A program made the translations under genes and the position numbers. 39,823 nucleotides of DNA from an uncultured Methylococcus sp. (GTDB taxonomy: Bacteria > Pseudomonadota > Gammaproteobacteria > Methylococcales > Methylococcaceae), in contig CAILMG010000163.1 of NCBI GenBank assembly GCA_903835265.1, positions 1 to 39,823 on the forward strand, written 5' to 3'. The stretch's first letter is position 1, and every line of letters begins with the position of its first letter. Under the pieces are notes generated by a model. That model was given only the letters and a program-made list of their open reading frames with translations, searched no databases and was not told where the DNA came from. Shown piece by piece: positions 1-8,822 of this stretch.

Positions 1-405
1 CCCAATGAGGCTTTTATGAAGACCTTTGTCGTTAATACGTTGGCTCCCATTCGGCTTGCAGAAGCCTTTCTTCCCAACCTCATGAAAGGTCAAGACCGTC
101 TTTTGGTGGCCATGAGCTCCTGGCTTGGCAGCATTGAGGACAACACGGAGGGAGGTTATCTTCCGTATAGAGCCACCAAAGCCGCCTTGAATGCCGCGAT
201 GAAAAGCCTCGCGATCGAGTGGCGGCCCCTGGGGGTCAAGGTCCTGATTCTCCACCCCGGCTGGGTTCGGACCGATATGGGTGGCCCCAAAGCCCCCCTT
301 TCGATCGCAGAAAGTGTGGAGGGAATGGTTCAGGTGATCTTGAATTTTAAGGCTTTGGATACCGGGGCATTCCTGAATTATCGGGGAGAGACCCTCTCAT
401 GGTGA
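1..405 (+). CDS. SDR-family NAD(P)-dependent oxidoreductase, C-terminal part
   Basis: The reading frame is already open at base 1, so the N-terminus with the Rossmann glycine motif lies outside the window. The visible part has the short-chain dehydrogenase signature: a Ser in a SSWLGS stretch, then the catalytic YRATK (Tyr and Lys four apart) followed by a helix rich in Ala, and later HPGWVRTDMGG, the usual substrate/cofactor loop after the active site. The C-terminal GAFLNYRGE resembles the end of small carbonyl-reductase-like members (CsgA/sniffer type). Substrate unknown. It is followed 40 bp later by the PAS phosphatase gene on the same strand; no terminator is obvious between them. Confidence 0.85.
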   Translation, partial: PNEAFMKTFVVNTLAPIRLAEAFLPNLMKGQDRLLVAMSSWLGSIEDNTEGGYLPYRATKAALNAAMKSLAIEWRPLGVKVLILHPGWVRTDMGGPKAPLSIAESVEGMVQVILNFKALDTGAFLNYRGETLSW

Positions 406-445
406 TGGATCAAAAAGGCTTTCTTGGCAGGCGGGTTTCGTTGTA

Positions 446-2722
446 ATGAAGGATTCTAAGACGCCTCTTGAGGGCCCCTTATGGGCGTCTGACGCCCCCT
501 TTAAGGCGATCCTGAATACCTTAAGCGATGGGGTGATCGTGACCGACAGTCGGGGTCTGATTTTGCTTTCAAATCCCGCGATCGAGCGGGTTTTCGGCTA
601 CCCGTTGCAAGAGCTCATTGGGGAACATTTTGGGCGGCTGGTCCCTCATCTTCCCGATACCGTCGAAGGTCAGGGCGGCATGATGTCAGTCCTTGGACAG
701 GGCCTTGAGGTGCATGGCCGCCGAAAAGACGGTCTAGAGGTTCCTTTGATTTTGTCCGTGGGTGAGATGGAGGACGGCCCTGATCAGCGGTTTGTCGGTA
801 TCTTCCATGACATTAGCGCCAGAAGGGTTGCTGAGGAGCGGCTGACGCTCCTCTCCAGTGCCGTTGAGCAAGCGCCGGCCGGGATCCTGATTGCTGATCT
901 CAAGGGAGCCATCGAGTACATCAATGAAGGCTTCACCCAGTTGACTGGATTCACCTCCAGTGAAATGGTGGGCAATAATTTCTTGCTAGAAGGTGCGGTC
1001 CTGCCATCGATTTCAGGGAATGCCTCCCTCACCTGGCGACTGTTATCCATGGGACAGTGGAGCGGTGAGATCACTGATGTGACCCAGGCGGGTATCCCTT
1101 TTACTGCCATGGTGACCTTCTCGAAGATCCAAGATCAAAGGGGTCAGCCCATTCGCTTGCTCGGCCGGTTTCAGGACATGACGCGGGAGAAACAAGATCA
1201 AGAAGCCCTCAGAGAGAGTGAGCGCCGCTTCAGTGAGGTGGCCCTCATGGTGGGCGAGTGGCTTTGGGAGCAAGATCATGAAGGTTACTATACCTACAGT
1301 AGTGAGGCCGTCAGCGATATCCTTGGGTACCAGCCGGCGGAGATTTTGGGTCGGCACTATCGGGATTTGATGACGGCGGAGGACCAGCGATTATTGCGGG
1401 AATCTCCCTCTCCAGTGACCCGGGAGATGCGTCCTTTTAGAAAGCTGATCAACCATTACCGGCATCGGGATGGTCACGAGGTGTTCACCGAATCTACCGG
1501 CAAGCCGCTCTTGAATGAGCGCGGTGAAACCGTTCGTTGGCGAGGCGTTGATACGGACATTACCGCTAAAAAGCGGGTCGAGGACATGGTCCGACTGCGG
1601 GAGAGGGCGATCGAGGCGGCCAGCGTCGGTATTGCCATTGCTGATGCTGGGACCCATGAGTATCCGACCATCTATGTGAACGCGGCCTTACTCGAGATGA
1701 CGGGTTACAGCGAGGAGGAGATCCTAGGAAAAAGCCTGCGTTTTCTGCAGGGCCAGGGGACCGATGAAAGGGATCGTGAAACGATTCGAACAGCGCTCCA
1801 CAGCGGTCATCGCTGTGAAGTCGTTATTAAAAATTACCGAAAGGACGGTTCTGGATTTTGGAACGAGCTGTTGTTATCGCCAGTTTGTGATGAAAAAGGC
1901 GTCTTGACGCACTACATCGGGATCATCGCCGATGTGAGTGAGCGTCGTCGGGCTGAGCATGAACGTAACGAATTGGCCATTGCGCGTCAGATTCAGATGT
2001 CGTTGTTACCGAAAAGGCCCCTCAGGCTCCCCGATATGGAGGTGGCGGGACTTTGTATTCCTGCCGCTCAAGTCGGCGGCGACTATTACGATGTCATTCG
2101 GCATGGGGATTGTGTCGATTTGGTGGTGGCGGATGTCTCCGGGCACAGCGTTGGGGCGGCACTCCTCATGGCGGAAATGCGAAGTTCCCTAAAAGCGGAG
2201 CTCCGCCGGTCAAGGCCCGATCGCGATAGTACGGCGCAGCTTTTGGCTGCACTCAATGACGTCCTGTTCCAAGACCTTGATGGGGCTGACCTTTTTATTA
2301 CCCTCTTTTACATGCGCTATCATCGGATCACCCATCAGTTACGGTTTGCAAGTGCTGGCCACAATCCTCCGCTTCTCTTAAGACACGCGGAAGCTGAATG
2401 CCAGCTTCTCGATGCGGAAGGCATGATCCTTGGGGTCAGTCGTGACGTTCGTTTTGAGGAAAAAGCCATCACCCTCAACCCATTAGACCGGATCCTCTTC
2501 TACACCGATGGAGCCACCGAGGCGCAGTCAGCGCAGGGCGATTTCTTTGGTACAGAACGACTTGCCGAAGCGTTTGTGGCGCTTCGAGAGGACTCCGCGG
2601 AGTCGACCCTCGAAAAGCTGATTGAAAAGCTCCGAGTGTTCCACGGGGGGGGTGTGTTCCAGGATGATATTACCTTGGCAGCGCTGGCCCTGATGGAAAG
2701 CAGTGAAGACCCTTCGGCGTGA
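446..2722 (+). CDS. Multi-PAS (degenerate LOV) SpoIIE/RsbU-type serine phosphatase
   Basis: 758 residues, no signal peptide or membrane segment, so probably cytosolic. Four PAS domains are visible, roughly at 15-130, 133-250, 260-375 and 385-505. The C-terminal PP2C/SpoIIE domain (about 520-750) keeps the metal-binding motifs: GGDYYD, ADVSGHSVGAA, YTDGATEA and the final QDDITLAAL. Such proteins dephosphorylate an anti-sigma-factor antagonist (STAS protein) in partner-switching stress pathways. No STAS or anti-sigma kinase gene is in the window, so the partner is unknown. The fourth PAS is very LOV-like (NYRKDG, FWNELLLSPV, RFLQG), but the flavin-adduct Cys position is Leu431 (GKSLRFLQG) and the usual flavin-contacting Gln is Ile494. 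Photochemistry of the normal kind is therefore not expected. The sensed signals are unknown. Confidence 0.9.
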   Translation: MKDSKTPLEGPLWASDAPFKAILNTLSDGVIVTDSRGLILLSNPAIERVFGYPLQELIGEHFGRLVPHLPDTVEGQGGMMSVLGQGLEVHGRRKDGLEVPLILSVGEMEDGPDQRFVGIFHDISARRVAEERLTLLSSAVEQAPAGILIADLKGAIEYINEGFTQLTGFTSSEMVGNNFLLEGAVLPSISGNASLTWRLLSMGQWSGEITDVTQAGIPFTAMVTFSKIQDQRGQPIRLLGRFQDMTREKQDQEALRESERRFSEVALMVGEWLWEQDHEGYYTYSSEAVSDILGYQPAEILGRHYRDLMTAEDQRLLRESPSPVTREMRPFRKLINHYRHRDGHEVFTESTGKPLLNERGETVRWRGVDTDITAKKRVEDMVRLRERAIEAASVGIAIADAGTHEYPTIYVNAALLEMTGYSEEEILGKSLRFLQGQGTDERDRETIRTALHSGHRCEVVIKNYRKDGSGFWNELLLSPVCDEKGVLTHYIGIIADVSERRRAEHERNELAIARQIQMSLLPKRPLRLPDMEVAGLCIPAAQVGGDYYDVIRHGDCVDLVVADVSGHSVGAALLMAEMRSSLKAELRRSRPDRDSTAQLLAALNDVLFQDLDGADLFITLFYMRYHRITHQLRFASAGHNPPLLLRHAEAECQLLDAEGMILGVSRDVRFEEKAITLNPLDRILFYTDGATEAQSAQGDFFGTERLAEAFVALREDSAESTLEKLIEKLRVFHGGGVFQDDITLAALALMESSEDPSA

Positions 2723-2779
2723 AGCCCGTCCGCGGTCATTTTCAAAGAATGAAATTCAGAAAATCGGAGTGGTGATGTC

Positions 2780-3139
2780 ATGGTTCAGCTGAGGGCAAAG
2801 TGGGCAGCGCTGGCCTGTGCCAGTGTTTTTTTTGTGGCTTGTTCGACGCCGGCACCGGAACCGGTTGCGATCAGGCAGCCGGATCTCGTTCATGGAAAGG
2901 CAGTCTTTAAGGCCCAGTGCGCTCGTTGCCATGAACAAGGCCGAAACAATGCGCCTTCAATCAAGGATGCCGAAGAGTGGGATATTCAAACCTTGAAGAC
3001 TCCTGGCGTCTTCGCTCGGCATGGAACGCTTCGAGGCGCTCCTCGAGCCTCGGGGATGAGCGTACTTTCGAGTTCTGACGAGGTCGATGTGCTGACCTAT
3101 ATCGAGGGTCAGGTGAATGAAATAGATCCCCGGTACTAA
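2780..3139 (+). CDS. Small c-type cytochrome lipoprotein
   Basis: 119 residues. The start is supported by a GGAG ribosome-binding site 9 bases upstream. The N-terminus is a lipoprotein signal ending in a FVAC lipobox (Cys21), so the mature protein is probably lipid-anchored on the periplasmic side. The heme c motif is CARCH (Cys47, Cys50, His51). A Met in GMSVL towards the C-terminus is the likely distal heme ligand, and the last helix (DEVDVLTYI) is typical of class I cytochromes. It is a monoheme electron carrier; donor and acceptor cannot be told from context. The gene ends convergently with nth, the two stop codons overlapping by 4 bases. Confidence 0.87.
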   Translation: MVQLRAKWAALACASVFFVACSTPAPEPVAIRQPDLVHGKAVFKAQCARCHEQGRNNAPSIKDAEEWDIQTLKTPGVFARHGTLRGAPRASGMSVLSSSDEVDVLTYIEGQVNEIDPRY

Positions 3140-3159
3140 TTGAAAGGGGATTTTTTTTT
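3126..3159 (+). terminator. Rho-independent terminator overlapping cytochrome gene end
   Basis: ATCCCC (3126-3131) can pair with GGGGAT (3146-3151) around a 14-base loop, followed directly by eight T. The hairpin spans the cytochrome stop codon and lies inside the last codons and just beyond the stop of the converging nth gene. The T-run makes it directional for the plus strand. Confidence 0.6.
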
Positions 3160-3774
3160 GAATTCACAGAGATCCCGGATCACGCACGCGGTGCACTTCG
3201 GTTGACGGGCGGTACAGACATACCGTCCATGGAGGATGAGGAGGTGATGGGCGTCTTTCAAGAACGCCTTCGGGGTGGTTTTTAGAAGTCCTTTCTCGAC
3301 GTCGAGGACCGTTTGACCCGGCGCTAGCCGGATCCGGTTGGCGAGTCTGAAGATGTGGGTATCGACCGCAATGGTCGGGTGACCAAAGGCCGTGTTCAAA
3401 ATGACGTTAGCGGTCTTGCGCCCGACGCCCGGCAAGGCTTCTAGCGCTTCGCGGGAGGAAGGGACCTTGCTGTCATGGTGCTCGATGAGGGCTTTTGAAA
3501 GTCCGATGAGATGCTTGGCTTTGCTGTTAAAGAGGCCAATGCTCCCGATATAGCCCTTGAGGCCCTCTTCTCCAAGGGACAGCAGGGCTTCTGGGGTGGC
3601 GGCCCTTTTAAACAGGGCCTCTGTGGCTTTGTTCACACTTTTGTCGGTCGCCTGGGCTGATAAGACGACAGCCACCAGAAGTTCAAACGGTGAAGCGAAG
3701 ATGAGCTCCGTTTGAGGGTCTGGTATCGCTTTGGCGAGGCGCTCGAAAATCTGTTGACGTTGATTCTTGTTCAT
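3136..3774 (-). CDS. nth: Endonuclease III (DNA glycosylase/AP lyase)
   Basis: 212 residues, the family's usual length. Base-excision repair enzyme that removes oxidised pyrimidines and cleaves the abasic site. Visible hallmarks are the helix-hairpin-helix LPGVGRKTANV with the catalytic Lys, the catalytic Asp in VDTHIFRLANRI, and the C-terminal iron-sulfur loop with Cys spacing C-x6-C-x2-C-x5-C (CTARQPKC, CTAC, then IRDLC). It is the last gene of the dksA-gluQ-rnf run, 27 bp after rnfE. The rnf-nth neighbourhood is common in gammaproteobacteria. It ends convergently on the cytochrome gene with a 4-base overlap. Confidence 0.97.
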   Translation of the reverse strand: MNKNQRQQIFERLAKAIPDPQTELIFASPFELLVAVVLSAQATDKSVNKATEALFKRAATPEALLSLGEEGLKGYIGSIGLFNSKAKHLIGLSKALIEHHDSKVPSSREALEALPGVGRKTANVILNTAFGHPTIAVDTHIFRLANRIRLAPGQTVLDVEKGLLKTTPKAFLKDAHHLLILHGRYVCTARQPKCTACVIRDLCEFKKKSPFN

Positions 3775-3801
3775 TGCTTGAACCGCGGCTGACCTGTCTC
3801 T

Positions 3802-4533
3802 TTAAGATGTCGTCCCAGAGCCTTTTGAAGGCGATGGTCTTTGGCCTGAGTGATCCTTTAAGAGAACATGTTGGAAAGGCTGTTGCGGTCTCCCCCGAGC
3901 CATGATCAGATTCCTTAGAGCGACCAGGCAGCCAAGGGTCAGAAAAGCCCCCGGTGGCAGGAGAGCGAGGAGGAAACCATCGAAATCCTCGATGACCGTG
4001 ACCGACCAGTTTTTGGCTGCATCTCCAAATAATTGATCGGCCTGCCCGAAGAGATGGCCTGTGCCGAGGATCTCGCGGATGCTTCCAAGAAGGATCATGA
4101 CCCCCGTAAAGCCAAGCCCCATGAAGGCGCCATCCATCAGGGCCAGTGGGATGGGTTGCCGCGAGGCAAAGGCCTCTGCGCGGGCGAGGATCTGACAGTT
4201 GGTGACGATGAGTGGAATGAAGAGTCCGATGCGTTCATGGAGTTCTGGAATGAGGGCTTTCAACAGGAGATCGACCGCGGTGACCATGGCGGCCATGACC
4301 AACATAAGGAGGGGAAGGCGCGCCGCCTGAAGGAGGTGGTGACGCAAGCCTGAGATCAGGCCATTGGAGGTGATGAGGACAAAAGTGGTCGCGAGACCAA
4401 GGGTGAGCGCATTGACCAGTGATGTCGACAGCGCCAAAAGGGGACACAGGCCTAGTAGCGAGACCAGCGCTGGATTATTGCTCCAAAGCCCTTGATGGGC
4501 CAGGGTCGCCGTGGTGTGCCAATCAGTCTTCAT
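3802..4533 (-). CDS. rnfE: Ion-translocating electron transport complex subunit RnfE/RsxE
   Basis: 243 residues of mostly hydrophobic sequence with about six membrane helices. RnfE pairs with RnfA in the inner membrane, where conserved Cys residues of both subunits hold an intramembrane [2Fe-2S] cluster. Those Cys are visible here in LLGLCPLLA and VTNCQIL. It starts with an ATGA overlap on the end of rnfG, so the two are probably translationally coupled. The final 35 residues or so are polar and poorly conserved, as is normal. It belongs to the Rnf complex, which couples electron transfer between ferredoxin and NAD(H) to sodium or proton movement; in enterics the homologous Rsx complex reduces SoxR. 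Confidence 0.93.
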   Translation of the reverse strand: MKTDWHTTATLAHQGLWSNNPALVSLLGLCPLLALSTSLVNALTLGLATTFVLITSNGLISGLRHHLLQAARLPLLMLVMAAMVTAVDLLLKALIPELHERIGLFIPLIVTNCQILARAEAFASRQPIPLALMDGAFMGLGFTGVMILLGSIREILGTGHLFGQADQLFGDAAKNWSVTVIEDFDGFLLALLPPGAFLTLGCLVALRNLIMARGRPQQPFQHVLLKDHSGQRPSPSKGSGTTS

Positions 4534-5192
4534 GGGGCGATGGCTTTAGGTGGTTGGGTTTCGCTGGCCGCCCCGAATAAACGTTCTCGGTGGTCATGGA
4601 CCAGCGAAAGCCCGTTGCGGACGGCTTCAACGACGGCGCGCGGGGTGATGGTGGCTCCGGTGAACTGGTCAAAGGGTCCTCCGTCCCGACGGATCCGCCA
4701 ATCTCCCAAGGGCGGATTTGACAGCGATTTGCCGATGAAGGAGAGGATCCAGGCGGATTTTCGTGCCTCGATGAGATCACCAAGCCCGGGGGTTTCCTGG
4801 TGCCTTAGGACTCTGACGCCAGCGAGATTCTCGCGATGATCAACGGCCATCAAGAGTTCAATGGGTCCATTGTAGCCGCCTGGCGCCAAAATTTTAAAGG
4901 CTGTCGCGGCCACGGTTCCCTGGCGCCGAGCCAGAAAAAAGGCAGTGACCTTGGGTGTTCCGAGACGTTGATCCTCTATCAAGATCGGATGGTCAAGAAG
5001 ATCCTGATCAAAGGGGATGCTTCCAAGGACCTCTTGAAGCTTGGCCCTGGTCGCCGTTTCCTGGTGCCGCTTGATAGATTCAAGGGTGAGCGCCTCGATC
5101 AAGGCGAGGGTGCACAGGGCGATAAAGGCAAAAATCCCCAGTTGCCTTGCCGGTGGGTAACGCCTCAAAAAGTCCCGGATCACCAAAATCAT
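4530..5192 (-). CDS. rnfG: Rnf complex flavoprotein subunit RnfG/RsxG
   Basis: One N-terminal membrane helix (LGIFAFIALCTLALIEAL) is followed by a periplasmic FMN-binding domain. The covalent flavin site is FTGATIT, matching the S/T-GAT-x-T motif in which the Thr carries FMN by a phosphoester bond. I chose the ATG at 5192 (220 residues) because it gives a family-like N-terminus and has GGAAGG just upstream. An in-frame ATG at 5234 would add 14 residues and overlap the end of rnfC by 17 bases. In standard operons rnfD sits between rnfC and rnfG; here rnfC runs directly into rnfG and there is no room for it. Confidence 0.93.
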   Translation of the reverse strand: MILVIRDFLRRYPPARQLGIFAFIALCTLALIEALTLESIKRHQETATRAKLQEVLGSIPFDQDLLDHPILIEDQRLGTPKVTAFFLARRQGTVAATAFKILAPGGYNGPIELLMAVDHRENLAGVRVLRHQETPGLGDLIEARKSAWILSFIGKSLSNPPLGDWRIRRDGGPFDQFTGATITPRAVVEAVRNGLSLVHDHRERLFGAASETQPPKAIAP

Positions 5193-5217
5193 CGACCTTC
5201 CGGTGCGTTTGATCCTG

Positions 5218-6759
5218 TCAGTTGAGCTCATCATCGGAGCTCTCTTTCGGCATGGCGGCGATCATGGATTGCTGTTTACGGCGAGCTCTCTCGATCGCCT
5301 CCAGAATCTTGGGCGAGCTGTTTTTTTCGAGAGCCACTTTCCTTTCAAGACGGATTCTCTCGCGTTCCATCTCTTGGCGTTCGAGACGGCTGATTCTCGC
5401 TTCATAACGCTGGCGGGCGTGATGGGCTCTTTCTCGCTCCTGCAGGACCCTTGCTTGTTGCTCCTTGCTGAAGAGGAAGGTCTCGACCAGGGGAAGATGG
5501 CTTGGGCAGACCACATTACACGCGCCGCATTCGATGCAATCACCGACATGGAGCGTCACGAGGGTTTCAAGTTGAGCGCTGCGAGATGCCCGGTATAAGG
5601 CCTCTGGGAGAAGATAGGCAGGGCATGCATCGTTACAAGCGCCGCAGCGGATGCAAGGTTCAGGAAGGGGAGGTCGGGCGGGCGCTTCGAAGGCGAGAAT
5701 CGCGTGGGTTCTCGGGGTGACGGGACTCAAGCTGTCCTTGATCTCAAATCCCATCATGGGCCCACCATGCCAGAGAAGGGCATTTGGCGCTAAAAGTCCA
5801 CCGCAATAGTGGATCACATCCTGGATCGGTGTTCCCAAACGGACCTCGAGATTTTTGGGCGTCCTGATGCACTCCCCGCCGACTGTCAGAACACGCGAGG
5901 TCAAGATTTCACCCTGAGTGATGGCACGGCCCAGGTTAAAGAGGGTGCCGACGTTCTGACAAATAACCCCGATCGTTTGTGGTATCTCGCCGCTTGGAAC
6001 CTCTCTTCCTGTCAACCGCTCGATCAATTGCCGCTCACCACCGCCGGGGTAACGGCCTTCCACCCTTGACAGTCTGAAGCCTTCTCTAGGGAAGGCCTTC
6101 AGAGCCTGATGGACGGCGGCTAAGGCGTCAAGAAGGTGCTCATCGATGGCCACCAAGATGTTCTGAATGCCCAGCACACGGGCTAAAATTTCAGCCCCCT
6201 CGAGGATCTCTTGAGCACGCTCCCGGATCAACTGGTCATCCCCGCTGACATAGGGTTCACATTCAACACCATTAACAATCAGGGTATGGAGAGGGGTTTC
6301 GTTTGAGGCCTTGTGGGCCGTTGGAAAGGCGCCGCCACCCAAACCCACGATACCGGCTTCCTGAAGGCGCCGAATGAGGCGGGTCCGGTCTAGGTCTCTG
6401 ATCGAGAGCGGATCAAGGGGGGGGGTCGCCCGATCGAGGCCATCGCTCTCAATCTCAACGGTCAGGGCGCTTCGGCCTTGAGGGTGGGCAAAGGGGGCCT
6501 CAAGAAAGGCACGGACCGTCCCCGAGGTGCTGGCATGGATCGGTGGATCCAGAGCACCGCGGCCACCGGCAATCACGGTCCCCCGAAGGACATGGTCCCC
6601 TGGTGAGACTCGTGGCACGGCGATATGGCCCTGCCGCTGGCGAAGGCTATAGGACATCAAGGGTGAAGGCCCCAAGGATTCGATCGGAAGGCCTGCGGCC
6701 GATTTCTTCCGATCAAGGTGGATGCTGCCTTGGGATTTGAAAGGAGGGAGACGCATCAT
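5218..6759 (-). CDS. rnfC: Rnf complex iron-sulfur/NADH-binding subunit RnfC/RsxC
   Basis: 513 residues. RnfC is the cytosolic subunit that exchanges electrons with NAD(H) and holds FMN and two [4Fe-4S] clusters. Visible are the Gly-rich nucleotide-binding GLGGGAFPTAHK, the FMN-site region NGVECEPYVSGDDQL, and two ferredoxin-type motifs, CIRCGACNDACP and CIECGACNVVCP. The C-terminus is a charged, Arg/Glu-rich coiled tail, shorter than the long Ala-rich repeat tail of E. coli RsxC. It overlaps the rnfB stop by 4 bases (ATGA). Downstream it meets rnfG directly, with no rnfD. Confidence 0.96.
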   Translation of the reverse strand: MMRLPPFKSQGSIHLDRKKSAAGLPIESLGPSPLMSYSLRQRQGHIAVPRVSPGDHVLRGTVIAGGRGALDPPIHASTSGTVRAFLEAPFAHPQGRSALTVEIESDGLDRATPPLDPLSIRDLDRTRLIRRLQEAGIVGLGGGAFPTAHKASNETPLHTLIVNGVECEPYVSGDDQLIRERAQEILEGAEILARVLGIQNILVAIDEHLLDALAAVHQALKAFPREGFRLSRVEGRYPGGGERQLIERLTGREVPSGEIPQTIGVICQNVGTLFNLGRAITQGEILTSRVLTVGGECIRTPKNLEVRLGTPIQDVIHYCGGLLAPNALLWHGGPMMGFEIKDSLSPVTPRTHAILAFEAPARPPLPEPCIRCGACNDACPAYLLPEALYRASRSAQLETLVTLHVGDCIECGACNVVCPSHLPLVETFLFSKEQQARVLQERERAHHARQRYEARISRLERQEMERERIRLERKVALEKNSSPKILEAIERARRKQQSMIAAMPKESSDDELN

Positions 6760-7286
6760 TGATGGACGAAAGGATCAAGAGGCGCGGCGCCTGGAGGGGA
6801 AACGAGGTCGATGCAGTCTACGGGACAGCTTGGAAGGCAAAGTTCGCAACCCGTGCATTCGCTCGCGATGACGGTATGCATAAATTTAGCGGCACCCAGG
6901 ATGGCATCCACCGGACAAGCGCTCAGGCAAAGGGCGCAACCGATGCAGCGGGGTTCATCGATCACGGCCACCATGGGGGGCTTTTGAAGGCCATAGAGGG
7001 GATCCTGGGGTTTGACTTCTCGGCCTAAAAATTCGGCGAGAAGGGTGATAGTCTCCGCCCCCCCTGGGGGACACTGGTTGATGTCGGCCATTCCATGAGC
7101 GATCGCCTCGGCGTAAGGCCTGCAGCCGGGGAAGCCGCATTGGCCACACTGAATCTGAGGTAATAGGGCGTTGATGTCCTCTGTGAGTGGATCCTTGGGC
7201 AGCTGAAAATGGCGCTGGCCGATTGCCAGCAGCCAGCCTAAAAAGCCGAATAAGAGCGTCAGCGCCAAAATCGCGAGCAGCGTCAT
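6756..7286 (-). CDS. rnfB: Rnf complex ferredoxin subunit RnfB/RsxB
   Basis: 176 residues. An N-terminal membrane anchor (LLAILALTLLFGFLGWLLAIG) is followed by the [4Fe-4S] domain CGQCGFPGCRPYAEAI with its fourth Cys in NQCPPGG, then two ferredoxin motifs, CIGCALCLSACPVDAI and CTGCELCLPSCPVDCI. RnfB passes electrons between soluble ferredoxin and the membrane part of the complex. Three bases separate it from the rnfA stop, and it overlaps rnfC by 4 bases. Length and domain order are normal for a gammaproteobacterial RnfB. Confidence 0.96.
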   Translation of the reverse strand: MTLLAILALTLLFGFLGWLLAIGQRHFQLPKDPLTEDINALLPQIQCGQCGFPGCRPYAEAIAHGMADINQCPPGGAETITLLAEFLGREVKPQDPLYGLQKPPMVAVIDEPRCIGCALCLSACPVDAILGAAKFMHTVIASECTGCELCLPSCPVDCIDLVSPPGAAPLDPFVHQ

Positions 7287-7289
7287 GAT

Positions 7290-7871
7290 TTAGGTCCTGA
7301 TGAATCCTTGAAAGCCCATGAAAGCAATGGCTGCAAGGCCCGCGGTAATAAGTCCAATAGCCGATCCCCGGAAGGCCTCCGGAACATCCGCCCCCTCGAG
7401 CTTTTCTCGATGACCTGCAAAGAGCACCAGAACGAGGGTAAACCCCAAAGACGCCCCCAAGCCAAAAACAAAAGACTCCATCAAACTGTATTGATGACGC
7501 ACATTCAATAGCGCAACCCCAAGGACAGCGCAATTGGTCGTGATCAACGGCAGGTAGATCCCAAGCACCTCAAAGAGTCTTGGGCTTCTAGCCCGAATGA
7601 CCTGCTCGGTAAATTGGACGATAGCCGCGATCACCACGATAAAGACGATCGTTCTGAGATAGCCGACGCCCAAGGGCTCCAAAATGGATTGATCGATCAG
7701 ATGGCTAAGGACCGAGGTCAGGGTCAGAACGAAGACGGTGGCAAGTCCCAGACGGAAGGCCGTTTCCTGACGCTTTGAGGAGCCCATTAAGGGGCAGAGC
7801 CCGAGGAACTGCGTTAACACCAGATTGTTCGCAAAGGCGCTACCGAAAAGGATGAGTAGATAGTGCTTCAT
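7290..7871 (-). CDS. rnfA: Rnf complex membrane subunit RnfA/RsxA
   Basis: 193 residues and six likely membrane helices. The start at 7871 is the standard MKHYLLIL N-terminus and overlaps the gluQ stop by 4 bases; the frame stays open upstream, but only inside gluQ. The intramembrane [2Fe-2S] cysteines shared with RnfE are Cys26 (FLGLCPLMG) and Cys114 (ITTNCAVLG). This is the first rnf gene; the cluster continues B, C, G, E and lacks D. Confidence 0.95.
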   Translation of the reverse strand: MKHYLLILFGSAFANNLVLTQFLGLCPLMGSSKRQETAFRLGLATVFVLTLTSVLSHLIDQSILEPLGVGYLRTIVFIVVIAAIVQFTEQVIRARSPRLFEVLGIYLPLITTNCAVLGVALLNVRHQYSLMESFVFGLGASLGFTLVLVLFAGHREKLEGADVPEAFRGSAIGLITAGLAAIAFMGFQGFIRT

Positions 7872-8776
7872 GGCGTCAGGTTCAAGACGGTCATGGGACC
7901 TACACCCTCGAGTCGCTGAATCGACCAATGATCCATCGCCCATGAGAGGATCTCTTCTTTCGAGGCATCGGCGAGATCCTCTGGCACGGGGTGTGCGAGG
8001 TAATCAAGGAGTTGCCGAAGGCGTTGGCGGGGTGTTTTGATCTCCGCCGCTTCGGCCAAGGACCGTTTGCTGAGTTTTGCGCCGCTCGGGTCAACCAATA
8101 GTGGGGTATGGGCATAGCGCGGTGTTGCAACCCCTAATAAGTGCTGGAGATGGATCTGGCCGGGCGTCGATGGAAAGAGGTCTTCTCCTCGGACGATATG
8201 GGTAATGCCGGCCGCGGCATCATCAAGGACGGTTGCGAGGTGGTAGGCGTGAACTTGATCTCTCCGATAGAGGATCAGATCCCCTTGAGCCTTTTGAAGA
8301 TTCACCCGAAAAGGGCCTTTGAGTCGGTCGATTCCTTCGATCATCGTCCCCTCCACCCGGAGCCGCAGTGCGTGTTGGCCCGATATAAACCGCTGGCTCT
8401 TGTGGCGGCAGGTTCCGGGGTAGACGGCATGAGGCTTCGGTGATCCACCAAGACGAACTGGCCTTGGGCAGTCACAGGCATAAAGAAGATCCCTTTGGGA
8501 AAGGGTGTCAAGACCTTCTTGATAACGGTCTTGCTCAAGGCTTTGATAGACCACCGGACCATCCCAGGAGAGCCCTAAGGCCTCGAGGCTTCTCAGGATT
8601 TGATCAGAGGCGCCAGGGCGACTCCGGTAGGGATCCACATCATCAATACGCAGCAACCACTGGCCTTGGTGGGCTCGGGCATCAAGAAAGCTTGCAAGGG
8701 CTGTGACCAAGGACCCCAGATGGAGTGGACCACTCGGGGTTGGCGCAAACCGTCCGCAGTAACGGACGGCGTCCAT
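7868..8776 (-). CDS. gluQ: Glutamyl-Q tRNA(Asp) synthetase
   Basis: 302 residues from the ATG at 8776. It is a paralogue of the glutamyl-tRNA synthetase catalytic domain without an anticodon-binding domain, and it glutamylates queuosine at position 34 of tRNA-Asp. The HIGH-type motif is [12 protein letters not shown], the KMSKS-type motif is AKLSKRS, and a zinc knuckle is visible in CDCPRP with a later GTCR. The upstream dksA neighbour is the classic arrangement. The ATGA overlap with rnfA links it to the rnf cluster, which is less usual. Confidence 0.95.
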   Translation of the reverse strand: MDAVRYCGRFAPTPSGPLHLGSLVTALASFLDARAHQGQWLLRIDDVDPYRSRPGASDQILRSLEALGLSWDGPVVYQSLEQDRYQEGLDTLSQRDLLYACDCPRPVRLGGSPKPHAVYPGTCRHKSQRFISGQHALRLRVEGTMIEGIDRLKGPFRVNLQKAQGDLILYRRDQVHAYHLATVLDDAAAGITHIVRGEDLFPSTPGQIHLQHLLGVATPRYAHTPLLVDPSGAKLSKRSLAEAAEIKTPRQRLRQLLDYLAHPVPEDLADASKEEILSWAMDHWSIQRLEGVGPMTVLNLTP

Positions 8777-8822
8777 GGCATTCGGTGGGTCCAACCGGCA
8801 CCCGGAGGAATTCCAAAGTCCC

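Noticed and set aside
3802-7871. Na+-translocating NADH:quinone reductase (Nqr) instead of Rnf.
   Set aside because: RnfB and RnfC with their ferredoxin motifs are specific to Rnf; no NqrF-type reductase is present.
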